A stretch of DNA of 20,623 bases from Bacillota bacterium (GTDB lineage Bacteria > Bacillota > Clostridia > Oscillospirales > Acutalibacteraceae), in the NCBI GenBank assembly GCA_023401495.1, contig JAEXDU010000234.1:1-20623 (forward strand), given 5' to 3'. The translations under genes were made by a program, and so were the position numbers. The notes below the pieces were generated by a model. It did not search any database and had not been told where the DNA came from. It worked only from the letters and a program-made list of their open reading frames with translations. The first letter of the stretch is position 1. Each line of letters starts with the position of its first letter. Positions 1 through 5,742 of the stretch are shown one piece after another.

Positions 1-150
1 GCCATATGCTATCCCGGTAACGGGGGAATCCCGGCACGGCCTACTCTGATTCAGCCTGCGGCTCCAAAGTGATCTTCGTCTTTTCCTACTCTGGCCGGGC
101 TCTCACCTTCCCCGGCTCGCTTTGCATTTTGTAAAAAGCTTACTCTCTTC
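1..150 (-). promoter_or_regulatory. T-box leader (5' part, continues off the left edge), probable isoleucine specifier
   Basis: Read on the minus strand, this begins with the AGAGAG-like box (143-150) and has the GGUGAGAGCCCGG stem I stretch. It then has a GAAG-AUC-ACUUUGGAGCC segment and the purine-rich linker with GAGUAGGCCGUGCCGGG typical of T-box leaders. The triplet in the specifier position reads AUC (71-73), which is the same arrangement as in the complete T-box at 14900-15170. That suggests sensing of uncharged tRNA-Ile, for instance ahead of ileS. The antiterminator, terminator and gene are beyond position 1, so the regulated gene is inferred only. The specifier assignment rests on an alignment by eye. 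Confidence 0.8.
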
Positions 151-187
151 GTCTTAGCCTTTGTTTGTTATTTAAAATACTGCTCTA

Positions 188-216
188 AGGCTACCACCAA
201 ACACGCATTTTGTCAA
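188..216 (-). promoter_or_regulatory. Possible promoter of the left-edge T-box transcript
   Basis: On the minus strand a perfect TTGACA (211-216) stands 17 bases from TAGCCT (188-193). The -10 is poor, but the position, about 35 bases before the T-box AGAGAG box, fits. Confidence 0.4.
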
Positions 217-363
217 GAATTCTGCGGCGGGCTTTTCCGCCGGAACCTTTCTGGACAGAGCCTGCGGAAAAATATGTGGGCCATCAAAAAACACACGAGG
301 CAAAGCGGCAAAGGAAGGAGCATAACTTGTGATACGAAACCGATTTGCGGAGCGCGGCCACCC

Positions 364-382
364 TGCGGGTACGCAGCAGCAC
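364..382 (+). repeat. Dispersed repeat, copy 1
   Basis: The 19 bases TGCGGGTACGCAGCAGCAC are repeated exactly at 8205-8223. Similarity extends loosely on both sides: an upstream TTGCGG (345-350) and a downstream GGCAAAAT, with AGCAAAAT at the other copy. The core contains a small CTGCG/CGCAG foldback on the minus strand. Both copies are intergenic. Confidence 0.65.
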
Positions 383-437
383 CGCCGGCAAAATCGCAAA
401 GTGATTTTACAGCAGAGCAACTTTCCCCCTCGGTCTG

Positions 438-466
438 TTGACAATCGCTTTTTCCGAGGGCATACT
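438..466 (+). promoter_or_regulatory. Probable promoter of the XRE-superoxide reductase operon
   Basis: TTGACA (438-443) is followed after 17 bases by CATACT (461-466). This would give a leader of about 175 bases before the ATG at 649. Confidence 0.55.
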
Positions 467-573
467 GATAATATCCAGCTCTGCCTTGTTTCCCTCTCTA
501 CAAAGCGTAGGTTGCTTTGGAGCCGCGGATTTGTTATTCTGGCGAAGAATGGCCGTTTGACATACTACGGCAG

Positions 574-602
574 TTTCTTCCCCACTTTCAACGGGGAAGA
601 AA
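574..602 (+). promoter_or_regulatory. Perfect hairpin in the leader of the XRE-superoxide reductase operon
   Basis: Ten-base arms TTTCTTCCCC (574-583) and GGGGAAGAAA (593-602) enclose a nine-base loop, 46 bases before the start codon. Only a weak T-rich stretch follows, so a terminator is not clear. It could be an operator or an RNA control element. Confidence 0.4.
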
Positions 603-648
603 TCCATCATTTTCAGCAGAAGGACAACTGCAAAGGGAGAATTTTCAT

Positions 649-1260
649 ATGATACAGTATGTGACGGGAACCACGATAAAATTCCTGCGTGAGAAAAAAG
701 GATACACCCAGCGCCAGCTGGCCGACCTGCTGGCCGTGAGCGACAAGGCTGTTTCCAAATGGGAAACGCAGCGCGGCCTGCCGGATATTTCTCTTCTGGA
801 GCCTCTGGCGAAAGCACTCGGGGTCTCCGTCGCGGAGCTTTTGTCGGGGGAACAGGTGACCAACAGCAACCGCTCCGGCAACATGCTGCGCACCTGCATT
901 TATGTCTGCCCGGTATGCGGAAACGTAATCCACTCGCTTGGTCAGGGCTCGTTTACCTGCTGCGGCATCACCCTGCCAGTGCAGGAGGCGGAGGAAGCCG
1001 ATGACGCGCACGGCGTCTGTGTGCAGCGAGTAGAAAATGAGTATTACGTTACGCTCAGGCACCCTATGGAAAAGGATCACTTCATTTCGTTTCTTGCCCT
1101 GATCACGCCGGATCAGGTTCAGATGAAAAAGCTGTACCCGGAGCAAAATCCGGAGGCCCGCTTTGCGATGACCGGCGCGGGGATGCTGTACGCTTACTGC
1201 AATCAGCACGGCCTGTTCCGGGTAAGCGTTAGTCCCAAGGCGACATCTTCATGGAAATGA
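649..1260 (+). CDS. XRE-family HTH protein fused to a full desulfoferrodoxin (superoxide reductase) module
   Basis: This 203-residue protein has three recognisable parts. Residues 7-67 are a Cro/C1-type helix-turn-helix (TQRQLADLLAVSDKAVSKWE). Residues 84-110 form a desulforedoxin-like iron knot with C87, C90, C104 and C105 (CPVCGN...CCG). Residues 118-192 resemble the superoxide reductase domain, with H121, H138 (HPM), H144, C184 and H187 (YCNQHGL), the full His4-Cys set of the catalytic iron. Desulfoferrodoxins reduce superoxide to peroxide in anaerobes; here the same fold could act as the sensor of a DNA-binding protein, as an enzyme, or both. The ATG at 649 is preferred over upstream in-frame starts because AAAGGGAGA lies just before it and the HTH begins there. 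The stop overlaps the next gene. HTH and iron-site assignments are strong; function of the fusion is inferred. Confidence 0.88.
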   Translation: MIQYVTGTTIKFLREKKGYTQRQLADLLAVSDKAVSKWETQRGLPDISLLEPLAKALGVSVAELLSGEQVTNSNRSGNMLRTCIYVCPVCGNVIHSLGQGSFTCCGITLPVQEAEEADDAHGVCVQRVENEYYVTLRHPMEKDHFISFLALITPDQVQMKKLYPEQNPEARFAMTGAGMLYAYCNQHGLFRVSVSPKATSSWK

Positions 1261-1589
1261 CGTTTTTCGTTTCCCTTTCGGTGGAAGAGGCGCTGGAACG
1301 CCTGAACAAGAGGATTGACAGCGCAATGAGCGGCTGGGCGTTCAAGGTTTACCGATTAAAAACGCCGGAGGGAAAACAGGTCGCGGCCACGGCATACCGA
1401 AAATATTACATGCGCACCGGGCGTGATTATCTGGTGATGCAGGCCGTGCCGGATGATTTGACCGGAACGACCCGGGTTCATTTTTCCGACACCGACGTCA
1501 AAACCTGGGATTTCGACCTGGGCGCGGCGGCCGCCTTTCAAAATTGGATGAAAGAGGCTTTATCGGATTCGGTTCTGCCTGATCGATAA
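1251..1589 (+). CDS. Small DUF6054-like protein, first paralogue
   Basis: This gene encodes 112 residues and starts inside the end of the XRE-superoxide reductase gene (10-base overlap), so the two are translationally coupled. It has no signal peptide or membrane segment. Features shared with the next gene are an N-terminal FxSLSxxEAxxRxN-type helix, a central [RE]K-x-YxRx...R motif (RKYYMRTGRD here), a TRVHF strand and a C-terminal FDxGAAxxFxxxMxEAL stretch. This pattern resembles my recollection of the uncharacterised DUF6054 family. No catalytic residues are apparent. The link with the redox-type regulator upstream is positional; a role in oxygen response is only a guess. Confidence 0.78.
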   Translation: MEMTFFVSLSVEEALERLNKRIDSAMSGWAFKVYRLKTPEGKQVAATAYRKYYMRTGRDYLVMQAVPDDLTGTTRVHFSDTDVKTWDFDLGAAAAFQNWMKEALSDSVLPDR

Positions 1590-1633
1590 CTCAATCAATG
1601 ATCTCAAACCATGTAGGAAGGAGGATTTCCCCG

Positions 1634-1972
1634 ATGGAAAACACCGTTTTTCTTTCGATCAGCCTGTTCGATGCAATGCAGAGAATCAATGAAATCATTG
1701 TGCAGGGAAGCATCACCGGCGAGCAGATCGACAGCTACACCGTCAATGCAAGAGGCGCAGGCCAGTGCGTGGTGCTGATTTACGAAAAGCACTACTGGCG
1801 GGCCAGAAACCGCCTGACCCTTACGGTGGCGCTGGATGATTTTGAGGGCAGAACCCGCATGCACTACGTCAGCGGAGGCGGCGGAGAAGGGCTGTTCCGT
1901 TTTGACTGGGGCGCGGCAAACAGCTTTGAGGAATCCCTGCTCGATGGCCTGCGGGGAGTGATCATGTCCTGA
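1634..1972 (+). CDS. Small DUF6054-like protein, second paralogue
   Basis: The protein has 112 residues, the same length as its upstream neighbour and of the same build. It carries ENTVFLSISLFDAMQRIN at the N-terminus, EKHYWRARNRLTLTV in the middle, TRMHY, then FDWGAANSFEESLLDGL near the end. The ATG at 1634 is chosen over one at 1598 because AGGAAGGAGGAT ends about nine bases before it and because the paralogue alignment starts there. It follows the first copy after a 44-base gap and is probably the last gene of the operon. The two copies are well diverged, so the duplication is not recent. Function unknown. Confidence 0.78.
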   Translation: MENTVFLSISLFDAMQRINEIIVQGSITGEQIDSYTVNARGAGQCVVLIYEKHYWRARNRLTLTVALDDFEGRTRMHYVSGGGGEGLFRFDWGAANSFEESLLDGLRGVIMS

Positions 1973-2100
1973 CCCCGCCGGTACAGAGCGGAACATTCCG
2001 CGTCGAAGCCATTTTGACAGAGCCCGATTTCACATCATATCTCACGCATCCCGAATCGGGCTGCACCTGCGCACCGATGGAAAAAATCCGGAATCCGCTC

Positions 2101-2129
2101 TTGCCAACGGAAGCTGAATCTGCTATAAT
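2101..2129 (+). promoter_or_regulatory. Strong promoter of rpsD
   Basis: TTGCCA (2101-2106), a 17-base spacer, and a perfect TATAAT (2124-2129) preceded by TG at 2121-2122 (extended -10). Confidence 0.8.
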
Positions 2130-2135
2130 GCTTTT

Positions 2136-2287
2136 GTTAGTTTTTTCTAACACGATCATCTTGTGCGTACCTAATCATGGACGCGCTCACTGTAACAACT
2201 ATTTGCGGCAGGGGTCGCTGCCCCAAAGTTAGTATACACTAACTTTCAGACTGCAAAATCAGAAACGAATAAAGGAGACAGACAGGA
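2136..2287 (+). promoter_or_regulatory. rpsD leader with foldbacks, possible S4 autoregulatory site
   Basis: The transcript leader is about 150 bases. It contains GTTAG/CTAAC around a T-loop (2136-2151), a GGCAG/CTGCC hairpin near 2206-2222, and a perfect 9-base inverted repeat AAAGTTAGT/ACTAACTTT with a 4-base loop (2225-2246). AAAGGAGA (2271-2278) is the ribosome-binding site. Firmicute rpsD leaders are known to bind S4 for feedback control. Assigning this leader to that class is inference from position and structure. Confidence 0.45.
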
Positions 2288-2881
2288 ATGGCAACAAGAA
2301 GAGGCCCTCGTTTTAAAGAATGCCGCCGGTTGGGGGTTAACGTTTGCGGGCACCCCAAAGCCATGAACCGCGCGGGCGCACCGGCATTCAACAAGAGAAG
2401 AAAAGTTTCGGAATACAGCATGCAGCTGACCGAAAAACAGAAGGTAAAGGCGTACTACGGCATTCTGGAAAAACAGATGGTCCGTTATTACCGCGCGGCG
2501 GAAAAATCCAAAGGCAAAACCGGCGATGCTCTGCTGCAGAAGCTTGAGTGCCGTCTGGATAACGTCGTATACCGAATCGGGTTTGCCAACTCCATTCGTC
2601 TGGCTCGCCAGCAGGTAACACACGGCCACATTCTGGTGAACGGCAAGAAGCTTTCGATCCCGTCTTATGCGATTCAGCCGGGGGATGTTATTACGCTGCG
2701 CGAAAAATCCAGAAGCAACGAGCTGTTCCGTACCAATTTCCTAGATGGCAGGGGTTTCGCTGTTCCTTATCTGGAGCGCGATTTCAACGCCTTCAGCGGC
2801 ACGCTGACCCGTTTGCCCAACCGTGAGGAAATTCCGGTGGAAGTCAACGATCAGCTGGTCGTTGAGTACTATTCGAGGTAA
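2288..2881 (+). CDS. rpsD: 30S ribosomal protein S4
   Basis: This is the primary 16S rRNA-binding protein of the 30S body and, in Firmicutes, often a repressor of its own mRNA. The 197 residues carry an S4 N-terminal domain (about 1-85) and the S4 RNA-binding domain ([33 protein letters not shown], about 86-120). They also carry [13 protein letters not shown] and the typical C-terminal EYYSR. The N-terminus keeps only C12 and C20 and lacks the four-cysteine zinc pattern of C-plus S4 proteins, so it looks like a zinc-independent type. It stands alone, away from rpsK-rpoA, under its own strong promoter. It may be a second S4 copy or the only one; the window cannot tell. Confidence 0.95.
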   Translation: MATRRGPRFKECRRLGVNVCGHPKAMNRAGAPAFNKRRKVSEYSMQLTEKQKVKAYYGILEKQMVRYYRAAEKSKGKTGDALLQKLECRLDNVVYRIGFANSIRLARQQVTHGHILVNGKKLSIPSYAIQPGDVITLREKSRSNELFRTNFLDGRGFAVPYLERDFNAFSGTLTRLPNREEIPVEVNDQLVVEYYSR

Positions 2882-2886
2882 CCGCC

Positions 2887-3546
2887 ATGCACAGCCCGGC
2901 CTGTAAATATCAGCAGCCCGGATTCTGGGAGTGGACCCTCGGGAAGCAGGACGTGTGGAACGACCTGTTTGTGCCGCCGGAGGAGCTCCGGCAGCCCGTT
3001 TTCGTCAACGCCTGCGTTGCGGACGAGCGGCGCTTCCTGCTCGACAGCAACTGGGCCTGCTACCCGGATACCGAATCTGTATTGGGCTTTGTACAGTATA
3101 TTTTTCTTCCCACCGTGTTTTACTATGTGCTTCACCCCGAAAACGACCGCCTGATGGTACCGATCCAGTCCACAGCGGAGCTTTTGGAGATGGTTCAGAA
3201 AACCGAGTCCCCCCATCGCCTTGTGATGAGCGGCTTTGTTTTCGAGCTGAGCGCCGTATGGCAGCGCACCGGGGAACAGCGGGAAATTGCCCTGCGCCGT
3301 TTTTGCAGCCGGTTTAACCGGTACTGGCAGCGCGAGGATTTTCAGCTGAACCTGCATATTTTCTCTCACGCGGAAGAAGTGGCTTCTTATTTAAAGGAGC
3401 TGGTCTGGTGCGAAGAGCTGTTCGAGGAAGAGTTCGGGTATTCGTATGCCCAGCTGGACGAACTGTGCACCCGGTTTGAAACGGAGCCGTTCGCGAAGCA
3501 CCTGCTGCTGAACTGGCTGAACACCCGGGTCGGCAGCCTTACTTAG
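2887..3546 (+). CDS. Unrecognised 219-residue protein downstream of rpsD
   Basis: I do not recognise this family. The start at 2887 lies five bases after rpsD, with GAGG (overlapping the rpsD stop) about nine bases before it, so co-transcription and coupling with rpsD are likely. The protein is soluble by appearance: it is rich in aromatic residues and glutamate, has no signal peptide, and has one short hydrophobic run (FVQYIFLPTVFYYVL, residues 68-82) that is probably a buried strand. Its second half is helical and acidic, with WCEELFEEEFGYSYAQLDELCTRFETEP. Seven cysteines are scattered without a metal pattern. A strong terminator follows. Gene status is well supported by length, start and context; function is unknown. 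Confidence 0.8.
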   Translation: MHSPACKYQQPGFWEWTLGKQDVWNDLFVPPEELRQPVFVNACVADERRFLLDSNWACYPDTESVLGFVQYIFLPTVFYYVLHPENDRLMVPIQSTAELLEMVQKTESPHRLVMSGFVFELSAVWQRTGEQREIALRRFCSRFNRYWQREDFQLNLHIFSHAEEVASYLKELVWCEELFEEEFGYSYAQLDELCTRFETEPFAKHLLLNWLNTRVGSLT

Positions 3547-3578
3547 CATGCAATCACCTAAATTTCGATAAAAAGCTG

Positions 3579-3620
3579 AAAAACATTGCCCGGCGGGTTC
3601 CCCCGCCGGGCAATGTTTTT
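3579..3620. terminator. Bidirectional terminator between convergent genes
   Basis: A perfect 19-base stem (3579-3597 with 3602-3620) encloses a four-base loop, GC-rich at its tip and with A-tract/T-tract at its base. It therefore serves both the rpsD transcript and the minus-strand exporter gene at 3654. Confidence 0.93.
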
Positions 3621-3653
3621 CATAAGACTGATTGATCAATGAGAAATCAGAAA

Positions 3654-3974
3654 TTAAGAGGGCGACAGCAATTTCAGCCCCACTACCCCGCCGATGATCA
3701 TCATGACGCACAGCACCTGCGGCAGAGTGATTGCCTCCCGAAACCAGAAGATGCTGAAAATCAGCGTTCCGGCCGTGCCGATCCCCGTCCAGATGGCATA
3801 GGCGGTGCCGATCGGCAGCTCTTTGAGCGACAGCGACAGAAAATACATGCTGGCGATCAGCCCCACAATCGTCACCGCGCTGGGGACTAATTTGCTGAAG
3901 TTTTCGGATACCTTCAGCCCGACCGCCCAAACCACCTCAAACAATCCCGCGATCAGCAAAAAGACCCATTGCAT
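3654..3974 (-). CDS. gdx: SMR-family exporter of the SugE/Gdx type (guanidinium exporter)
   Basis: This is a 106-residue inner-membrane protein with four transmembrane helices, the normal small multidrug resistance size. E13 (LFEVVWAVGLK) is the conserved proton/substrate glutamate. The signature KELPIGTAYAIWTGIGTAG marks the SugE/Gdx branch rather than EmrE-like drug pumps. Gdx proteins export guanidinium in exchange for protons. The ATG at 3974 is chosen because the protein then begins in the usual way (MQWVFLLIAGLFE) and GGAG lies upstream; the longer frame runs through the riboswitch. Regulation by the ykkC-like leader upstream supports guanidinium as substrate. Confidence 0.92.
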   Translation of the reverse strand: MQWVFLLIAGLFEVVWAVGLKVSENFSKLVPSAVTIVGLIASMYFLSLSLKELPIGTAYAIWTGIGTAGTLIFSIFWFREAITLPQVLCVMMIIGGVVGLKLLSPS

Positions 3975-4005
3975 TTTTGCTACAACTCCTTTCTGTTCAT
4001 CACAG

Positions 4006-4118
4006 AAAAAATGCCCGGGAAATCTTAGAGACCTCCCAGGCTGCATCCTTCTGTGAACACAGTATCCTGCGTGTTTTATCCTGGTCCAGGCCGGCAGATG
4101 CCGCGGAACTCTGTAAAG
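4006..4118 (-). promoter_or_regulatory. ykkC-class (guanidine-I-like) riboswitch with intrinsic terminator
   Basis: On the minus strand the leader carries AGAGUUCCG (compare AGGGUUCCG), a CGGCA/UGCCG stem, CUGGACCAGG (compare CUGGUCCGAG), an AACAC/GUGUU stem and GGAUGCAGCCUGGGAGG (compare GGGAUAAAAGCCCGGGAGA). The last segment also forms the left arm of a terminator, GCCUGGGA (4034-4041) with UCCCGGGC (4013-4020), followed by six U. Ligand binding would thus compete with termination, as in known ykkC RNAs. Several normally fixed bases differ, so the subclass is uncertain. The Gdx gene downstream favours guanidine. Confidence 0.72.
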
Positions 4119-4127
4119 CTTTATTTT

Positions 4128-4156
4128 AGTATAGCAAAAAGAATAGTCCGTGTCAA
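4128..4156 (-). promoter_or_regulatory. Promoter of the gdx riboswitch transcript
   Basis: Minus strand: perfect TTGACA (4151-4156), 17-base spacer, TATACT (4128-4133) with TG one base upstream. It lies immediately after the coaX stop codon. Confidence 0.85.
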
Positions 4157-4160
4157 ATAT

Positions 4161-4931
4161 TTATACCGGCAGATTTTTTTCATACAGCATCCGCAGACCC
4201 TCCAGCAGCAGATTGCAGCTGTAAATAATCTCGCGCCGGCAATAAGAAACGATGTCGCGCGACAGTCCGCCGGTGGCAATCACCTTGCACTTTACACCAA
4301 GCTCTTCTTCAATTCGGTCACACATTCCGTCCACCATGGAAGCCTGTCCATAAATCAGGCCCGAGCGCATACAGTCCACCGTATTGGTGCCGACTACCTT
4401 ACCCGGCGCTTCCATGCTGATAGCCGGCAGCTGAGCCGTGCGGGAGGTAAGCGCCTCCATACTGATGCCCGCGCCGGGAATAATGCAGCCGCCCTGCATA
4501 CTGCCGCTTTGGTCAATCACAGAAACCGTCGTGGCCGTGCCCATGTCCCAAATAATGCAGGGGCCGCCGTACAGCTCAACCGCCGCCACACAGCCCGCCA
4601 CCAGATCCGCGCCCAGCGCTTCCGGCGGGTTCAGGCGAACATCCAGCCCGGTCACGGTTTTTTCCCCGACGACAACTGGCTCTATTTTGGTCAGCTTTCG
4701 AATGGCACGGGTAATATAGGTCGTTACCGGCGGCACTACCGAGCCGATGATTGCCCCTGTAACATCTATCACCTTTATCCCGTAAATATCCAGGATATCG
4801 CGCAGTTCAATTGCGTACTGATCCTCCATCCGGGAACGGTCGGTCGCCATTCGGGATACAAATCGAAGCTTCTTCCCCTCGTAACCACCAATCGTAATAT
4901 TCGTATTGCCGATATCCAGCGTTAAGAGCAT
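4161..4931 (-). CDS. coaX: Type III pantothenate kinase
   Basis: This enzyme makes the first committed step of coenzyme A synthesis, phosphorylating pantothenate with ATP. The 256-residue protein has the ASKHA-fold markers of CoaX: LDIGNTNITIGG at residues 5-16 (phosphate loop with D6), GADLVA at 107-112, DMGTATTVSVID at 129-140, GGCIIPG at 148-154 and ATGGLSRDI at 219-227. The ATG at 4931 is chosen because GGGGGAGG stands eight bases upstream and DIGNT then sits at the expected place. A longer reading frame up to 5090 crosses the promoter and is not used. CoaX forms need a monovalent cation and are not feedback-inhibited by CoA. No terminator was seen before the next minus-strand gene, so some read-through into gdx is possible. 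Confidence 0.95.
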   Translation of the reverse strand: MLLTLDIGNTNITIGGYEGKKLRFVSRMATDRSRMEDQYAIELRDILDIYGIKVIDVTGAIIGSVVPPVTTYITRAIRKLTKIEPVVVGEKTVTGLDVRLNPPEALGADLVAGCVAAVELYGGPCIIWDMGTATTVSVIDQSGSMQGGCIIPGAGISMEALTSRTAQLPAISMEAPGKVVGTNTVDCMRSGLIYGQASMVDGMCDRIEEELGVKCKVIATGGLSRDIVSYCRREIIYSCNLLLEGLRMLYEKNLPV

Positions 4932-4964
4932 AAGTGCATCCTCCCCCGATTTTTCACGAAGGTT

Positions 4965-4993
4965 ATTATACCCAAATCCGACCGAATACGCAA
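4965..4993 (-). promoter_or_regulatory. Promoter of coaX
   Basis: Minus strand: TTGCGT (4988-4993), 17-base spacer, perfect TATAAT (4965-4970), about 34 bases before the coaX ATG. Confidence 0.75.
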
Positions 4994-5092
4994 TACCCAA
5001 AACTGCTCTCATCCGGCATTCCCGCTGTTTTTTCCCGAAAAAGGCACTCTTATTTTCTGTATATTCCTTCTTGGAATCAAAACCATTCAAAG

Positions 5093-5118
5093 GGAGCGTG
5101 TTTCATAAAACACGCTCC
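5093..5118. terminator. Hairpin between spmB and coaX, probable terminator
   Basis: Eleven-base arms GGAGCGTGTTT (5093-5103) and AAACACGCTCC (5108-5118) enclose a four-base loop. It lies about 100 bases beyond the spmB stop. The T-tracts on both sides are short, so termination strength is unclear. Confidence 0.5.
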
Positions 5119-5220
5119 TGTCTGCATCGATTTTTCCCGATTAAACTGTATATTTATTAAGAATTTTGAAGCGGGAGACACGCCCGCCATTGAAAAGGAA
5201 GCATTTGCTCCCCTCTGCCG

Positions 5221-5742
5221 TTACAAAAAAAGAATACGAACCGCCCACACCGAAGCAATATACCCAACCAAATCGGCCGTAAGGGCCGCGGGGATCGTAT
5301 GGCGGGTCTTTTTGATTCCCACCGCGCCGAAGTACACGGCGATCGCGTAAAAGGTGGTTTCGGTCGAACCGTTCATCACAGAGGCCACGCGCCCGACAAA
5401 GCTGTCCGGTCCGTAATCGCGGAACAGCTGCAGCAGCAGCGCGTTTGATCCGCTGCCGGAAACGGGACGCATGAGCGCCAGCGGCATCACCTCCGGCGGC
5501 AGGCCAAGCGCCAGTGCCGCCGGCCGAAGAAAGGCCGCGACCAAATCCAGCGCACCGGACGCACTGAGCATGTTTACCGCCAGAATCAGCCCCACCAGGG
5601 ACGGCAGGATTTCAAAGCACGAGATCGCGCCCTCCTTGGCTCCGCTGACAAAGACGTCAAACACCGGCACCTTCCTGAGAAAGCCGAAAACGAGAATAAA
5701 AAAAATCGTGGCCGGTACCACCACGCTCCCTATATCAGCCAA
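5221..5742 (-). CDS. spmB: Spore maturation protein B
   Basis: SpmB is a membrane protein of the nucleoside recognition (Gate) family that, with SpmA, is needed for proper spore core dehydration and heat resistance in Bacillus and Clostridium. The 173 residues contain several hydrophobic segments and the family pattern VPVFDVFVSGAKEG. They also carry LALMRPVSGSGSNALL and SVMNGSTETTFYAIAVYFGAVGIKKTRH. The reading frame is open further upstream, but that part is only the shadow of spmA. The best start is the TTG at 5742, which overlaps the spmA stop by eight bases and gives a normal SpmB N-terminus (ADIGSVVVPATIFFILVFGFLRKVPVFD). The two genes are therefore tightly coupled. Confidence 0.92.
   Translation of the reverse strand: MADIGSVVVPATIFFILVFGFLRKVPVFDVFVSGAKEGAISCFEILPSLVGLILAVNMLSASGALDLVAAFLRPAALALGLPPEVMPLALMRPVSGSGSNALLLQLFRDYGPDSFVGRVASVMNGSTETTFYAIAVYFGAVGIKKTRHTIPAALTADLVGYIASVWAVRILFL

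Larger units (their letters stand above)
151..437. other. Intergenic stretch between divergent transcripts, no gene seen
   Basis: Reading frames here have no recognisable product and lack good ribosome-binding sites. The stretch holds the minus-strand promoter candidate for the T-box RNA, a GC-rich short stem around 222-242, and one copy of a 19-base dispersed repeat (364-382) that recurs at 8205-8223. Nothing else could be supported. Confidence 0.5.

Noticed and set aside
329..652. 107-codon plus-strand frame before the XRE-superoxide reductase gene.
   Set aside because: It spans the promoter candidate and leader, the peptide looks random, and the Shine-Dalgarno at 632 belongs to the gene at 649.
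4053..4925. Plus-strand open frame opposite coaX.
   Set aside because: It is a shadow of coaX, crosses the riboswitch and its promoter, and has no family features.
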